A stretch of 64,000 bases of DNA from Adineta ricciae (GCA_905250025.1 CAJNOJ010000427.1:1-64000), one strand, 5' to 3'. Positions 45,618-57,619 are shown, counted from the stretch's first letter. Numbers and translations are program-made. The notes: generated by a model not told the origin, from the sequence alone.

Positions 45618-48600
45618 ATGGCGAACTCAAATATAAAAAGATGGAGTGTTAAAATTAATGATCTTCCACCGAATATCTATACTGCTGACTTGGCTGGACA
45701 GCTAGATATTGCAACAAATCGAATCTTTATTCCGAAACAGCGAGATTTCAACAAATGCTACGCGTATATTAACGGATTTCCAAATGAGCAACAAGCAAAT
45801 GAGTTTACTCTTCGATGGAATGGGATGAACATTTATGAAAGAAGAATTAAATGTAAAGCTCATGAAAATATCCTAACGATACCGAGTACATTCCATTCCC
45901 GATGTCACGAACGTAAGTCAATTTTCTTAGTAAATATAGATTCGCTTAAAGCAAACTACGAATCTTTCACTGTTTTCCATAGAAGCATCAATAACTGATG
46001 ATACGAAACCAATGAACCAGTGTGATTTTCGAGTCACGACTGATTCCAGTTCATTGCATTCATCACAAAACAAATCATTTCACTCCTCTTCAGAAGCAGA
46101 TTCTATTCAATCTGAACAGCAAGAATGTCATCTTGGTATTCACTGTGCGTATGCATTTTGTCCGTGGATCCATCCGCCAGACTGGCACGTTTGTGAAGAT
46201 GGAGCAGAATGCGATTCGTTTGATTGTAAAGCGAGCCATCCCGAAGATCGTAAAGATAAATGTTCGCTTGGTGGTAATTGTCACAATGACGTATGTCTTC
46301 TTTTACATCCGATTTCATTGCAAACACAGTGTTTCGACGGTGAAAACTGTCGAGTTTATGATTGTCGTGCATTACATCCTTTCAAGCGTCCAAAGTTGTG
46401 TCAGTATGGCAAGGAATGTAATAATAGAGCATGTTTATGTTTACATCCAAACGATCGACAGTTGTGTATACGTGGAGCTGAATGTCTGGAGCTCGAATGT
46501 ACATATGTGCATCCATCCGGCCGACCAACTAAATGTAAAGATGGTATTCTTTGTGATAATTTCAATTGTAATCGGTTACATCCACGTGAATGGGATCCGC
46601 CAGATGATACCAATTATAAAAACTTCCAATCACAAAGTAGTGGCAATCTAAAATCATTCCGAGTGCGCATGAGCGAACGAGAATCCGCTCGATTACCTAT
46701 CTTTGGTTCACGTACTGAATTTTGTCAACGATTGGAACGTGAAAAATTGCTTGTAGTCACAGCTGAAACTGGTAGTGGTAAAAGCACACAGTTGCCTCAA
46801 TATGCTGCTGAGTATTTCTCCGATGGCCTCGTAGTGTGTACTCAACCACGTGTTGTCGCTGCGATGTCTTTGGCTCGTCGTGTGGCGGATGAGTACGATG
46901 GAACATCCGAAGGCAATTCTGTTGGATATCAAGTTGGCAGCGGCAATCGTGTACGAGGTACAAATATTATGTTTATGACGGATGCTGCACTCATCCACGA
47001 GAGTCAATCCGATCCAAACTTGAGTCGGATACGTGTACTGATAGTTGACGAAGCGCATGAACGTTCACTTAATACAGATATCGTTATCGGCATTAGTAAA
47101 CTACTATTAGAAAAGCGTCCAGACGATTTCTTTGTTGTCATCGCTTCGGCGACCATCGATCCGACTCGGTTCTTAGCATTTTTTGATCGAGCATTCGATT
47201 CTCCTTTATCCGTTCCTGGTCGTGTATTTCCAGTCACCAACGAGTATTTACCACCACCAAAAGATTGTACGGATCAAAATCTTATTGAATTACACCTTAT
47301 TCCAACGATTCTTCGTCTGTTTCCCAAACATAAAGGACATACGTTGGTTTTTCTTCATGGTCAACGCGAAATTGAACATGCATTACAGTTGTTCAGTCGA
47401 GAGATACCCAATGGATGCGTAGCATTACCGCTCTATGGTTCGTTGTCGCCGGAAGAACAAGAAAGAGTGCTTCAATTCGATGATGAGAATCCCCAGCGGC
47501 GAATGGTTGTTTTTTGTACCAATGTTGCTGAAACATCGCTGACAATCAAAAACACTCGTCTTGTTATCGATACTGGTCTAGCAAAAGAGGCTCGATTTGA
47601 CATTCAACGCCGTGTAACGATTATTGAAACTGTACGAATATCGAAATCATCTGCAAATCAGCGAAAAGGCAGAGCAGGACGTACAGCACCTGGTCATTGT
47701 GTCCGACTGTACGACATGAACGATTTAAAACGCGAAAATATCGAACCGGAAATTCTTCGCTCCTCACTTGATCTTGTCGTATTACAATTGGTACGATTAG
47801 GTCTCGATCCACGAACATTCCCGTTTATGGATGCACCTGACACACACGTCTTGACGAGTTCACTTGACCTGCTCACTCGTCTTTCTTGCATTATCAATGA
47901 AACAACAAGTACTTTGCGAGGTCAACTCTTTACGGAACTATCATTGGATCCTCGACTGAGTGCACTTATGACCAGTAGTTACGTGGATGTCGGAGGAGAA
48001 CGTTTATTAGCTAGAAGTGCAATAATTGTTGCCATTCTGTCGGCACCTGGTTCACTCTTCTACATGGGTGGTGCTAGTAAAGAAGCTAAAGCTGAAGCTC
48101 GTAGTCGAGTGGCTGTTGGTGCATCCGAATTCGATAGTGATCTGTTCTATCTTTGTAGTGTGTACAAGAATTGGGAGAAGGCTGGACGTGTAGATCCGAT
48201 ACATAGACGATGTGCAACTTGTCAAAAAGTAGTTTCGAAACTATTAGATAGTTGTCGATCGTGTCGTACGCAACACGCGAATATCAACGGACTTAATAAT
48301 AAAGTTCTTCAGATAGTTTATCGTTCGTTCGAATTCTACATGAAAACGATTCTGAACCCTCAATGGAAACTGACTGCATCGAGTAGTGTTGTGCTCGAAT
48401 CGGACGAACGAGATGCAATTGGAGAACAACTTTACAAATTATTTCCAGAACAAACAGGTCATCTTCTCGTTTATCATTTACCAGATAACGGGATTCGTCT
48501 TATTAACAATGAAATACGTGCGAGAATCAACGATACAAGCGTTTATGTACAACGAGTTCACGATCATGGACACCACCATTTCGTCACCATGTCTATTACA

Positions 48601-48772
48601 CAGTTACCTTCTGGTGATCATATTGTTGATCGTCTTCATCCAGTACCATCCAAATGCTTGCCACCAGTACCTATTAAAGATTTGTTCAGTCTAAAAAATG
48701 TTGGATATTTAGTTCACAATGAGATACGCAAAGCATTAGACAATCGCCGTTCGGAACCATGGACGAAATGGT
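45618..48772 (+). CDS. Giant DEAH helicase-RBR-PARP gene, 5' two-thirds, haplotype B
   Basis: Exon 1 is 45618-45912 and exon 2 starts at 45983 (70-nt intron). Residues about 1-98 form an RRM-like domain. About 146-308 hold at least seven short fingers of the form C-x5-C-x4-C-x2-H (CHLGIHCAYAFCPWIHP, then CEDGAECDSFDCKASHP and so on). Next comes a full DEAH helicase: Walker A near 359 (AETGSGKST), DEAH near 453, SATIDP, motif V (TNVAETSLTI) and motif VI near 657 (QRKGRAGRT). HA2 and OB-type segments follow. Helicases of this class unwind or remodel RNA; the finger array and RRM would supply RNA binding. The frame is open to the N at 48773, where this contig ends at a point equivalent to 49921. 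Confidence 0.9.
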
Positions 48773-48773
48773 N
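48773..48773. other. Single-N join; sequence jumps back 1149 bp inside the helicase
   Basis: 48774-49922 repeats 47624-48772 with a few percent difference. The break is inside an exon, so translating straight across would duplicate 383 residues of the helicase C-half. It is the return from haplotype B to haplotype A. Confidence 0.9.
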
Positions 48774-51700
48774 TTGAAACTGTACGAATATCAAAATCAT
48801 CTGCAAATCAGCGAAAAGGCAGAGCAGGACGTACAGCACCTGGTCATTGTGTCCGACTGTACGACATGAACGATTTAAAACGCGAAAATATCGAACCGGA
48901 AATTCTTCGCTCCTCGCTTGATCTTGTTATATTACAATTGGTACGTTTAGGTCTTGATCCACGAACATTCCCGTTTATGGATGCACCTGACACACACGTC
49001 TTGACGAGTTCACTTGACCTGCTCACTCGTCTCTCTTGCATTATCAATGAAACAACAATTACTTTACGAGGTCAACTCTTTACGGAACTATCATTGGATC
49101 CTCGACTGGGTGCACTTATGACCAATACTTACGTGGATGTCGGAGGAGAACGTTTATTAGCTCGAAGTGCAATAATTGTTGCCATTCTTTCGGCACCTGG
49201 TTCACTCTTCTACATGGGTGGTGCTAGTAAAGAAGCTAAAGCCGAAGCTCGTAGTCGAGTGGCTGTTGGTGCATCCGAATTCGATAGTGATCTGTTCTAT
49301 CTTTGTAGTGTGTACAAGAATTGGGAGAATGCCGGACTTATAGATCCGGTGCATAGACGATGTACAACTTGTCAAAAAGTAGTTTCGAAACGATTAGATA
49401 GTTGTCGATCGTGTCGTACGCAACACGCAAATATCAATGGACTTAATAATAAAGTTCTTCAGATAGTTTATCGTTCGTTCGAATTCTACATGAAAACGAT
49501 TCTGAATACTCGATGGAAACTGACTGCATCGAGTAATGTGGTGATCGAATCGGACGAACGAGATGCAATTGGAGAACAACTTTACAAATTATTTCCAGAA
49601 CAAGCCGGCCATCTTCTCGTTTGTCATCTACCAGATAACGGGATTCGTCTTATTAACAATGAAATACGTGCGAGAATCAACGATACAAGCGTTTATGTAC
49701 AACGAATTCACGATCATGGACATCAGCATTTCGTCACCATGTCTATTACACAGTTACCTTCTGGTGATCATATTGTTGATCGTCTTCATCCAGTACCATC
49801 CAAATGCTTGCCACCAGTACCTATTAAAGATTTGTTCAGTCTAAAAAATGTTGGATATTTAGTTCACAATGAGATACGCAAAGCATTAGACAATCGCCGT
49901 TCGGAACCATGGACGAAATGGTTTACCTATGAATTTGATCGACGATCATGTTCTATTACTATATGGGGTATGGAATCTGATAGAATAATCATTAAAACGA
50001 TTGTTCAATCGATGTTCGATGATGCAAGAGCAAAATTGTCTGCGATAACTGATTCGATTGAGTGTGGCCCTATTCGAGCATCCTTTAGAAGTGGTTTATT
50101 GTGTTCAAATATTGAAACTATGGATAACACACTTCGTCTCTACCTGCAGCATGTACCTTGCAAGAATTTTACTGAATTGAAGAAGTGGCTTCAAACAAAT
50201 CTTGGCATCGATCTTTATCATATTAAAGAAAATAACTTTCGTCAACGTAATGCTAATGATGATAGAGATGTAAGATACGAAGCACCACCGTTCTTTATTG
50301 TTTTCAAATCAGCCGAAATGTTTAATAAAGCAAAGGGACGAGTCCCGCGTGATTGTGTTTGTTCACAAGATACGGTGTTGTTATCGTCGACGATGGGCAT
50401 ACGTATGGATCAAAAAGATACTTGGGGTCGACAGTTAATCATTACTATGAATCGATTGTATGAAACGAAGACTTCGGAACAAATTTTAGAAAGATTAACT
50501 CCACATGTGATCGATTGTCGAGAACGTGGCAAGAAAACTCGATCACTACAACCAGCTCTTCGACTGACTAATTTGCCAGATAGTACTAACGAATCGACCA
50601 TACATCGAATTCTTCATCGAGTGAAACCAGTAAAAATCAATCTCTACCCTGCAAATGCCGATGGAACAGGTTCTTCAACAGCCAACATTTTCTATGATAA
50701 CGAACAGCAACGTGATCAAGCTCGTTTGATCCTTCAATTGGCTCTATGCGATCAACCAATTCAGATTACGATTCGCAAGAAACGAAACGGTATGTTAACT
50801 GAAAAGTGGGTGATGCCAACTGTAACGAATCTGGTACCAAAAGAATCTCTGACACAATCATTCATCATAACAGCTATTAATCGAGAAGCAGCACTAAAGC
50901 TTTACAACGAAATTATTCCTAAGCTGGAACCTCTCTGGAAAGTCGACAGCACAGCTACAGTGACCGTTTTACAGTCCGATTTATATCCGTACTTTGATAA
51001 ACTTGTGGAAAACATCGCCGCTCAATTCGACACTCACGTTGAACAACAACCATTCGACCAGAAACGTGGCAATAATGGCAGTGATAGCGATAAACGTTGC
51101 ATCTTTAGTGGTGCACCTCCGTCCGAAACTGCCTTAGCAGCAGCAATGCTTGCTCAAGCAACATCTCCCATTGTTATTAGGATAACTAACGAACGACAAA
51201 AACGCCTGTTTAGTGAGTTACTCGATGAGAAATTGATTGAAACTTGGTGCCATCGATTGAATCTCAAACTCACTGAAAAGAATACGTCGCGCACCGTATT
51301 GGAAATTCGTGGCCCCCAAATTGAACAAGGTCAACTGATGCGTGAAATTGCTGACTATTCCGATAAATTTGAAGAACGGTTTCGCGTACACGACTTAAGT
51401 ACAACAATAGGAAATCTATTCAATCGACAAAAGACCGCTGCTGTTAAACTGGATGAAATTGCTCAAAAATGGTCAAGAAGAGGTTGCGATGTCTCGTATC
51501 TTCGAAAGACGAATTCACTTATTATTCATGCGCAACCAAGAACAGCTCAAGTAGACATTCGAACATGCGAAACCGAAGTAAAACAAATGCTTGCAGAACT
51601 TGCCGCTTCTGACGATGTCAGTCGAGACAAGAGACAATGTGTATTTTGTCGACAAATGTCAGCATCCACTCGACTGTTTCGCATCTGTGGACATGCTTAT

Positions 51701-52441
51701 TGTCAATGTGCGTCGAGCTCCTTATCACAGATGTTTCCATTTCAATGTCACGAACCAACATGCAAGACAAGTGTTCATATTCAAGATCTTCAAGAGATAT
51801 TCACCGATCGTGGAGAATTGTCACGTCTTTGCAAACGATCGCTTCAAGTGTATTTGAAAGAACATGCCAGTACGGATGATCGACTTTTCTGTCCCAATGG
51901 TGATTGCGATGGATTACTGAGAAGTAGTGCTGGATATCGAATATGTGTGGCGTGTGGACATAATGTTTGTGTCTCATGTCGAATTATAGATGACGATCTT
52001 CACGAAGGACGAACATGTGCTGAAAGAAGGACAATTCGCTGCGAAATGGGCGAATTTCTCCCGAAATTATACGAAGCAGCAGAAAAATATGCGAAGAATA
52101 ATTGGCCTCCTCAGTTACCACCGATTATTCGAATTGATCATAATTTACCGTTGTTTGAAGGATGTTTATCTTTGCAGCGCTTTTACAAAGCCGTCGAAAC
52201 TGACGGTGATCGTCCACCGCCGGAACTTTCACGTGGATTCTTTGCTTTTCATGGTACAACGAGCGATAGTATTAAGCCGATTTGTACTTTTGGATTCGAT
52301 CCAAAACGTCGACATGGTCAAGTTCATGGTCCCGGTGAATATTTTGGAGTGACAGCCAACGTATCTGATGGATACTGTCGTGAGACGAATGGTTGCGAAA
52401 TAAAGACTATGATTGTCGCATTTATTCTTCGTTGTCATTAG
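48774..52441 (+). CDS. Giant DEAH helicase-RBR-PARP gene, 3' part, haplotype A
   Basis: This piece starts 77 bp downstream (in B terms) of where haplotype A stopped at 26976, so both pieces probably form one allele of about 1,820-1,870 residues up to the stop. From motif VI onward it encodes HA2/OB segments, another RRM-like stretch (ALRLTNLPDSTNESTIHRIL), a RING1 (CVFCRQM, CGHAYCQC, CHEPTC) and an IBR (FCPNGDCDG, CVACGHNVCVSC). No RING2 with its catalytic cysteine follows. Instead comes a PARP catalytic domain (FFAFHGTTSDSIKP, GFDPKRRHGQ, GPGEYFGVT). The order resembles plant DEAH11/12 (helicase plus RBR), with RING2 replaced by PARP. The frame ends in TAG at 52439-52441, inside the PARP fold. 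Nucleus or cytoplasm cannot be decided. Confidence 0.85.
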
Positions 52442-52963
52442 TTACGTACCGTCGAAGGTTTTTGTCACGTAATCAACAATCCAATTGATTGGTCTTACGC
52501 CTATAATCTACCTGTTCTGATCATTTCATACGGTCACCAGCGAAACGCTCCACTCATATTCGGCAAATATCAGCGACCATCAGTTCACAAAGAAGATTCG
52601 ATACATATATTACATCGAAACACAACTATGCTATACACAAATATTAGTAGAACGAATTCAATTGGAGCAGGTGCCAATACTGTCGGATTGAACATAATTC
52701 CATTAAATTCATCTGCAAATACAAGTAGAGTAAGCACTAATAGCATCAGACTAAACACAACTCCATTCGATGCAAACGCCAGTGGAGCAACTACCAATCC
52801 CATCCGACCAAATTCAACACCATCAAGTACAAATACAGCGAATTCATATACAACCGTCTCTCCTATTAATACATCAAATATTCACACAAATGTACAAAGC
52901 ACAAACAAAAATTCCAGTCCAAAACATGACAAAAAGCTATTAGATCGCTGTGTCATCAGTTAA
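52442..52963 (+). CDS. In-frame continuation after TAG: PARP C-terminus and Thr/Asn-rich tail
   Basis: The frame of the helicase gene goes on open for 173 codons after the TAG. The first part (LRTVEGFCHVINNPIDWSYA then YNLPVLIISYG) reads as the last strands of a PARP catalytic domain. Then comes a low-complexity tail of loosely repeated units such as NTVGLNIIPLNSSANTS and NSIRLNTTPFDANAS, ending KKLLDRCVIS. So the stop splits one domain. Options are a nonsense allele, readthrough, a sequencing error, or removal of an 81-nt GT...AG segment (52361-52441, a multiple of three) as an optional intron; the last would also delete a PARP strand, so I rate it lower. Confidence 0.6.
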   Translation, partial: LRTVEGFCHVINNPIDWSYAYNLPVLIISYGHQRNAPLIFGKYQRPSVHKEDSIHILHRNTTMLYTNISRTNSIGAGANTVGLNIIPLNSSANTSRVSTNSIRLNTTPFDANASGATTNPIRPNSTPSSTNTANSYTTVSPINTSNIHTNVQSTNKNSSPKHDKKLLDRCVIS

Positions 52964-53206
52964 AAATACTCATTTTGTTCTTGTCAACAATTTGATCTGT
53001 ACTTACTAATTTTGAATTCCTCGTAAATCAACGAAACCTATAGTGCAATATGCTTTTTATCTTTATTCGCTTGAACCATCTATATATTGACCGGAAACGG
53101 CAATAATGCAGACAAAGAATATCAGTGGGTCAATATATAAGGAGAACAACAGGTCTTTTATTATTCTGCTTCTATATATCCTATGAAAAGTTGATTTATT
53201 TGACAT

Positions 53207-54949
53207 ATGATGAGTCTGGAGTCATTAGCCAATGAATTGCTCTTAAATTTATTCGAATATTTCAATGGTGCAGATCTGTTTCGTGCATTTTACAATGTAA
53301 ATATTCGATTCAATACTCTTCTCATTCGACATTTTCGAACTCATAGTTTCAATTTTCATTTTTCACCTAAAAAAGACTTTGACATCAATTGTCAACAATT
53401 CCTTCCACTCATATCACAACAACTTGTTGCCCTTCATCTTTCAAATACCGACGCGACTCCATCTCAACTAGATTTATTTCTATTGAATCATTTACCTCTT
53501 AATCAATTTACTCAATTACGATCTTTATCCTTTCATTACATTTGTTCAAATCAACTATTAAACAAAGTCGTGTGTCAATGTCATTCGCTTCATCAGTTAA
53601 TCTGTTGTCGTTTTATTGAATGTTATTTTAAATTTTATGATGAATCTCATTATAACGCCTTTAAAGCTCTTTGGTCTCTACCAAAATTGACTCATTGTCT
53701 ATTAGATTTCCGATTTGTTCATGACAAACAAATATTTATTCCGCAAATTGTCTCTGAATCTCTTAAATACGTCTCAATCCCACATATTCACTGGCAATGG
53801 AATGAATTCATTAAATTATTACGTTGTACACCAAATATTCTTCATTTCGATGTTTGTGTACCTGAGTTGATCAACGGAATTCAATCGAAACTCTCCGCTT
53901 CATCTCTTTCAGCATTACAACTCTCTGTCACTAATTCATCTCAAACAATGTTCAGTCTCTTACAAAAGACACCGAATTTATCGTGTTTAATAGTGAAAAC
54001 GACAAGTTTAATTATCGATGGTTCTCAATGGAAACGAATTCTTGTTAACAATTTGTCCAAACTGAAGGAACTCGCATTTTTTATGCGAGATCAATTCAGG
54101 TTGAATGATAATTCAGAAGAAACGGTTGATCTTTTGCTTAAATCATATAGTAGTTCATATTGGATTGTTGATCGTCAATGGTTCGTTCGAAGTCAATGGA
54201 CACCGAATGATCCTGAAAGCGAAATTTTCCTTTACACCCTTCCTGATCGTTCGAATTATTCGATAGTTCAACCATCGAATTGTACTATTCGTACTAAATC
54301 CACTAATCCATCGGAACACGATTACGACAAAGTATCATTTCTGACAGATCTCATGTCGCACGCGTACTTTTCTCGCCTTCGTCATCTTCATTTAACATTA
54401 CCTTTTACTAATGTTCTGTTAACCAATTTACCCCAATTTGATCAATTGGTCACTCTACAAATCGGATGTTTTCCATTAATTGATGGTAATATGGCTGTTT
54501 ATCAATTACAGAAATTGATCGATCGTGCTCCTCATCTCTATTCATTCGAGGTATTAGCCTGGTTTCCATTGATCGTTCAAGAGATTCCACTACATCTCTT
54601 CAGTCATTCGATTCGATCACTTCAATTTCAAAATGCATGTTGCTCAATTAATAAAACAACAACTTATTTCACTGCGAACAAGTGTTACGATTTAATCCAT
54701 TCGCCATTAGGTGTTCATTGTGAATTTCTTTCATTGCATGTACAAACGCGAACGAGCATACTTGATCTGGTTCATGGATTATCGAATCTTCGCACGTTGA
54801 AAGTGTCCTGTGAAGATGATCAATGGGGATGTCGAACGACAACATCATTCAGCAATGATGAGTTGATTCAATGGTTAGAAACTCGTTTATCATGTGTGAT
54901 CAGTAGAGACAAACGATTCCAAACATTCATTCGCCTATGGATTCGTTAA
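53207..54949 (+). CDS. F-box protein, intronless, 580 residues
   Basis: The N-terminal 45 residues are an F-box (LESLANELLLNLFEYFNGAD, then FRAFYNVNIRFNTLL), which would bind SKP1 in an SCF ubiquitin ligase. The remainder has irregular leucine-rich segments every 25-30 residues (for instance LVALHLSNTDATPSQLDLFL and LRHLHLTLPFTNVLLTN), as in the large F-box families of bdelloids with no clear domain in the C-terminal part. A single exon from ATG to TAA. The start could be Met1 or Met2 (adjacent). It lies 240 bp after the helicase gene on the same strand. The target is unknown. Confidence 0.75.
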   Translation: MMSLESLANELLLNLFEYFNGADLFRAFYNVNIRFNTLLIRHFRTHSFNFHFSPKKDFDINCQQFLPLISQQLVALHLSNTDATPSQLDLFLLNHLPLNQFTQLRSLSFHYICSNQLLNKVVCQCHSLHQLICCRFIECYFKFYDESHYNAFKALWSLPKLTHCLLDFRFVHDKQIFIPQIVSESLKYVSIPHIHWQWNEFIKLLRCTPNILHFDVCVPELINGIQSKLSASSLSALQLSVTNSSQTMFSLLQKTPNLSCLIVKTTSLIIDGSQWKRILVNNLSKLKELAFFMRDQFRLNDNSEETVDLLLKSYSSSYWIVDRQWFVRSQWTPNDPESEIFLYTLPDRSNYSIVQPSNCTIRTKSTNPSEHDYDKVSFLTDLMSHAYFSRLRHLHLTLPFTNVLLTNLPQFDQLVTLQIGCFPLIDGNMAVYQLQKLIDRAPHLYSFEVLAWFPLIVQEIPLHLFSHSIRSLQFQNACCSINKTTTYFTANKCYDLIHSPLGVHCEFLSLHVQTRTSILDLVHGLSNLRTLKVSCEDDQWGCRTTTSFSNDELIQWLETRLSCVISRDKRFQTFIRLWIR

Positions 54950-56440
54950 GAGACCAGAAACACATTTTCTTTTGTTTGGTTTTGTGTTGTTGATCTGTTG
55001 TTGTGATAGAAATAATTCATAAAAATACTCAAGTTGACAGGAAGGTCTGTGTATAGCAACTTTTACGTTTTTCTCGAAATCATGCGATTTCCCAACGATT
55101 CGATAGTCAGACTTCTGAGCGAATTCGTTATCAGAAACTCTATCGAATTTCGTTCACTTGAGTTAAAGACATTCATTCTAAATCAAAACGCTTTCTGTTC
55201 TTTCTTCCGTCATTTCATTGTTCAAACTAAATATCGCACTTTTTTTTGCATTCATTCAGTACTGAAAAGTCAATTAAGATCTTTGAAAGGGTTAATCCAA
55301 GTGTATTTATCAAATGGAATAAACAGAAAAATCCGAAATCATATAGAGTCGTGCAAGCGGCTACAATACGTTGTATTCATGGAAAGGATAACATCACAGT
55401 ACGACGAATCGATTTGTTTGAATAAGTGAAAGAAAAAAAAATCTAAATTCAATGCGATTTTGATATATCTCAGACGTTCGTGATAGAAATAGTGAGTTTG
55501 TGCACGGATACTTACTTTGGAGGCAAATAGAAAATGGCGGGTTCAGAATTTCCTTCGCGTGATCGAACGAGGAAAACTTTGCAAAACGGTTTAACTATAG
55601 TATTAAATCACATTTAGTCGCACGACTGAAAATCATATTCGAAATAAATGTAGAAGAATGTGTACAACATCCATTTGATCGAATTTTCACTGTAGAAATA
55701 CGTCGCATATGAAAAGAGAAAACTCGGATTGGAAAACATTAAAATGAAAGAAAAGTCACACAGAAGTGCAAAGAATGCTACTCTTCATGTTGCGTCAGCA
55801 TTCAACGCATTGTAAAGAAATATCAAGTTGTGACCGAAAGAATTTCATTTTCTAAGCATTATTCATGTGCATCACAAGATTGAATAGCTATTCGTTTTAA
55901 TCGTTACAGTACTATTCATCTATGTTTGTTTATTCTCATCCATTATTGTTCGTATTTCAGTGACATATCCTTGTCTTTTTCTAGAAAATATTCGTACACA
56001 GATATCATATATTATAAATGACTAAGACAGAAAAGAAAACTTTGTCGCACATTACTCCTCAACACTCGACTGATTAGTCAAAATAAATGAACATATTTGA
56101 AAGAGAACTGATGAACAGACTGTTGGTATTGTAAAATGTGAAATATATTGATTTCGTGTGACATAACGTCTTGTTGAACTCCATTCAATGTTTGATTAGC
56201 TGATCATAAAGTGTGAATTATTCATAAAATATGAACATCATCAATCGTCGACTGATAAAATACTAAAATCAGAAGGTTAGCAACTCCATTCTTGAAATCC
56301 ACTTAATGTCAATTTATTTCTTTGAATACGTTGCATGTAAATTTGAGTTAAATTCATTATTCATTCATATCAAGGAAATGCTTTGCGTCATGTTTTCATA
56401 CATTCAATTTGTACATTTTATCAAAATGCGTTAAATGTAC
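54950..56440. other. Intergenic; one doubtful 131-codon frame
   Basis: A plus-strand frame at 55034-55429 has no F-box and no motif I recognise, although its last third (LKGLIQVYLSNGINRKIRN then LQYVVFM) is leucine-spaced like an F-box protein tail. From 55605 on, the sequence is repeated after the N at 58300. No RNA gene seen. Confidence 0.35.
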
Positions 56441-56444
56441 ATGT

Positions 56445-57141
56445 ATTGCAAAATACTCACTTTCTTAAATGGTTTTATGTCATTCAAGTAAATTTGATAC
56501 ACATCAGAATTGAAATTTTTATGATTTGATTTATTTAGAAAAGTATTCCAAGTCCCCGTTCATGGTGTCTAATACTTCCTTTTCTACGTTATGTTGAGCT
56601 GAACTTCGAAGAAAATCCTTACACGTCTGGCATAATATATTACGGAACTCGATCCACGCCGATTTCTCATCGTTCCATTCTTCTGGAACAAATTCGTATC
56701 AATGCGCCGTCTCTTCAATGTCTGACACTTTCATGGGATGATATTTTACTTCTAGAATCGGGCTTACCTTGATCCTCTTTAGATCAGTTAAATATCCGTC
56801 TAAGTGTTAGGAGACAGGATGTGCCAGATGAATCGCTCTTAGGACGTGTGGTAATAGGCAAAGCTTTTCCTCAATTGCGATATCTTTCATTTGGTCGACG
56901 TCGCTTCAGACTCCCACCTCCAGAAGTGATGGCTCAACGAGTTTTATCGTGGTTCGATATTCTCATACCGTCATTATCAACGCTTTCCATCTTTCATGTT
57001 AACAAACGCTGTTGCTATTATCGATCTAAACCAAAATCAGCTATTGGCACACTCATGACACTTATCAGACATGTTCATTTAAATAATCCATCGGCTCATG
57101 TAGTCATTGATTCAAATGAAGACATTATTATTTGGCTTTGA
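56445..57141 (+). pseudogene. 3' stub of the second F-box gene (first haplotype copy)
   Basis: The last bases of exon 3, its intron and exon 4 (from 56539) match 61372-62070. Exons 1, 2 and most of exon 3, together with about 2.2 kb, are missing in a clean break after ACATGTA near 56443. Exon 4 also has TGA where the other copy has TGG (56771-56773). This haplotype therefore carries only a dead stub of the gene. Confidence 0.8.
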
Positions 57142-57387
57142 GATTGAATTAAGAAAGAATTCTCATATAAAATAGACTAAAAAGCTTTTATTTATATCTC
57201 GAATAACGAGCAATTATGAAAATAAATATCTTCTTCATATAGAGTCGTTTTTATCAGATGAGAATGAAAGAAAACAAATCGAACATGTGTTAGAAATGAA
57301 TCTTTTGAATTACAAAATATCTTTTGGGAAAAACTATAGAAGTCGAATATCATTCTTGTCATATTGAAACTGAATTTATCATCATTA

Positions 57388-57619
57388 CCCAGGTCAACAA
57401 ATCCGATGCTGGATCCGATCGGATCTGACCATCTGACAAAATCCGATCGGATTCCAAGAAACGGAATTGCATTGGAATCCGACTAGAAAAATCCCGTCGG
57501 TTGGTGCAAATTTTACGAGCGATCTTTTCAGCTATGTTCTATGATGACCCTTAGAAAATCCAGGAAATCCATGTTTCGGATCCGACATGGGATCCGAGTA
57601 TGGGATTGTTCGACCTGGG
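57388..57619. mobile_element. 232-bp mariner-like MITE with TA target duplication
   Basis: Termini CCCAGGTC-AACAAATCC (left) and CCCAGGTCGAACAATCC (right, complemented) form inverted repeats. TA flanks both sides (57386-57387 and 57620-57621), and the other haplotype has the empty site with a single TA at 62310-62311. The interior is rich in GATCCGATCGGATC-type palindromes and has no ORF. TA duplication fits Tc1/mariner-type transposition. Confidence 0.85.

Noticed and set aside
46012..52441. A helicase with an internally duplicated C-terminal half (383 residues repeated)
   Set aside because: The repeat is separated by the N at 48773 and equals the overlap of two haplotype contigs; translating across it gives an artefact.
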